From Synechococcus sp. UW140 (GTDB lineage: Bacteria; Cyanobacteriota; Cyanobacteriia; PCC-6307; Cyanobiaceae): 64,000 bases of DNA. How positions within the stretch are numbered: position 1 is the first letter of the stretch; every line of letters starts with the position of its first letter. Where the stretch lies: contig NZ_UCOB01000003.1 in assembly GCF_900474295.1 (NCBI RefSeq), positions 124,001-188,000 on the forward strand. Reading direction: 5' to 3'. Positions 62,994-64,000 of this stretch are shown here, piece by piece. A program made the translations under genes and the position numbers. Below the pieces are notes generated by a model. That model saw only the letters and a list, made by a program, of their open reading frames with translations. It had not been told where the DNA came from and did no database searches.

Positions 62994-64000
62994 TCAACCG
63001 AAGCTGCCGTTCTCCACGGCCGTTTCGGCCTGGAGAACCAGCTTGCGAAGCCTTGCAAGTCTGAGCGGATCGACGCTGCTCCACAATCCACGATTCGCAG
63101 CTTCCAAAAGACGTTCAGCCATATCTCGAAGCGCCCATGGATTGTGTTGCATGAGGAAGTCACGAGCTTCCGACGCATCTAACCAGTGCGTCTGCAGAGC
63201 GTCGTAACACCAATCAGGAATGACTCCAGTCGCAGCATCGTATGCAAACAGGTAGTCGAGGCTTGCCGCCATCTCAAAGGCTCCCTTGTAGCCATGTTTC
63301 TGCATGCCTCTCATCCAGCGAGGATTGAGAAGACGGCTGCGCATCACCTTGTCGATCTCTTGTTCGAGACGGTGGATCCGAAGTCGTTCCTGACGGGAAT
63401 GATCTGCAAACCAAAGGGCCGGGCTCTTGCCATTGATCCGTGTCACAGCCGCAGCAAGTCCGCCATGGAACTGGTAGTAATCATCGGAATCGAGCAGATC
63501 GTGTTCGCGATTGTCCTGGTTATGCAAGACCACTTGCACCCTGGAGAGACTGCGTTCTAAACCGGATCGATCCTTCTGAGGCTCAAGAGATCCGTCGTAG
63601 CTCCATTGGCTCCATTCCAGATAGGCCTCGCCAAGATCACTGCGCTCTTCCCACTGTCCTGAGTCAATCAACGCCTGGAGACCAGCTCCGTATGCACCTG
63701 GTGCCGATCCAAAGATCCGCGGCTGATGTCCCTGGTTACGGGATAGAGCCGCTAAGGGGTTCATGGCTTCCGGTTCATCCAGATTGGCTACGAGAGATTG
63801 GGCGCGACTCACCCACTCAATTAAATGAGGGAAAGCGTCTCGGAATAAGCCTGAAATCCGCAGGGTGACATCCACCCGTGGACGCCCCAACAAACTGAGA
63901 GGAATCAGCTCGAGATCGATCATGCGTCGGGTGGGACCGTCCCACACCGGGCGAACGCCCAACAGCGCCAACAGTTGACCAATATCCTCCCCACCGTTGC
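62994..64000 (-). CDS. Cobaltochelatase subunit CobN (C-terminal part, incomplete)
   Basis: The C-terminal part of the large CobN subunit, which inserts cobalt into hydrogenobyrinic acid diamide with CobS/CobT-type partners. The frame enters the window reading [19 protein letters not shown], continues [28 protein letters not shown] and [12 protein letters not shown], and ends [14 protein letters not shown] and a short tail. It is cut by the right edge: the N-terminal two thirds lie beyond 64000. CobN is paralogous to the magnesium chelatase subunit ChlH; the RISGLFRD region fits CobN. It ends 2 bp from the previous gene, on the opposite strand. Confidence 0.9.
   Translation of the reverse strand, partial: NGGEDIGQLLALLGVRPVWDGPTRRMIDLELIPLSLLGRPRVDVTLRISGLFRDAFPHLIEWVSRAQSLVANLDEPEAMNPLAALSRNQGHQPRIFGSAPGAYGAGLQALIDSGQWEERSDLGEAYLEWSQWSYDGSLEPQKDRSGLERSLSRVQVVLHNQDNREHDLLDSDDYYQFHGGLAAAVTRINGKSPALWFADHSRQERLRIHRLEQEIDKVMRSRLLNPRWMRGMQKHGYKGAFEMAASLDYLFAYDAATGVIPDWCYDALQTHWLDASEARDFLMQHNPWALRDMAERLLEAANRGLWSSVDPLRLARLRKLVLQAETAVENGSFG

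Noticed and set aside
1-64000. CRISPR arrays, insertion sequences, prophage, rRNA
   Set aside because: No repeat-spacer pattern, transposase, integrase, phage structural gene or rRNA sequence was seen on reading both strands.

Overview
The window looks like a chromosomal segment of a marine picocyanobacterium of the Synechococcus/Cyanobium group; I cannot name a strain. Evidence: psaK (photosystem I), petN (cytochrome b6f), thf1/psb29, the cyanobacterial Hfq form, HemJ, Ycf35-like and several cyanobacteria-restricted DUF families (DUF2103, DUF2499, DUF3593, DUF3110, DUF1995, DUF4330), plus a glucosylglycerol-phosphate synthase cluster typical of salt-adapted strains. Genes are tightly packed on both strands with many ATGA or longer overlaps. 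There are no insertion sequences, no phage genes, no CRISPR array and no rRNA. The content is mostly housekeeping.

Layout. 0-2.4 kb: small conserved proteins, a TVP38/VTT membrane protein and clpS. 2.4-7.4 kb: petN, a small membrane protein, a large unknown protein, then a photosystem/proteolysis group (thf1, clpP, ftsH). 7.5-13.4 kb: orphan MacB-type permease, pyk, MazG-like protein, YggT, scpB, ilvA. 13.5-17.7 kb: dxs, psaK with a DUF3593/DUF2499 pair, csaB. 17.7-23.1 kb: a five-gene minus-strand operon ggpS-ggtB-ggtC-ggtD-ggtA for synthesis and uptake of the compatible solute glucosylglycerol. 23.2-28.9 kb: PrxQ, rpmB, htpG, two ferredoxins, hisZ, an inositol-monophosphatase family protein, tRNA-Ser(GGA). 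29.0-31.8 kb: pstC-pstA-pstB without pstS. 31.9-36.3 kb: dnaK-dnaJ-DUF3110-murQ. 36.3-49.8 kb: mtnP, cyclophilin, ribBA, argC, purN, Ycf35-like, M61 protease, amidase, an unknown exported protein, pgi, leuS, hfq. 49.75-50.36 kb: the longest gene-poor stretch, with a possible gene remnant. 50.4-56.8 kb: dapF with an unusual Cys-rich tail, cysteine desulfurase, DUF1995, DUF4330, dacB, DivIVA-like coiled coil, coaD. 56.8-64 kb: flavin reductase, uvrC, a small secreted protein, a (6-4)-photolyase-like protein that seems to have lost part of its Fe-S site, hemJ, PHP phosphoesterase, an unknown protein and the C-terminal part of cobN, which runs off the window.

No clearly new multi-gene system was found. 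The best leads are: ribBA, whose conserved N-terminus has only CTG as a possible start and is preceded in frame by a six-codon ATG...TGA mini-ORF; the ~95-residue C-terminal extension of DapF with a four-cysteine cluster, overlapping a cysteine desulfurase gene; the loss of Fe-S cysteines in the photolyase-like protein; the DUF2499/DUF3593/psaK cluster; and the thf1-clpP-ftsH neighbourhood. All functional calls come from reading the translated sequence and recalling families; no database search was run.
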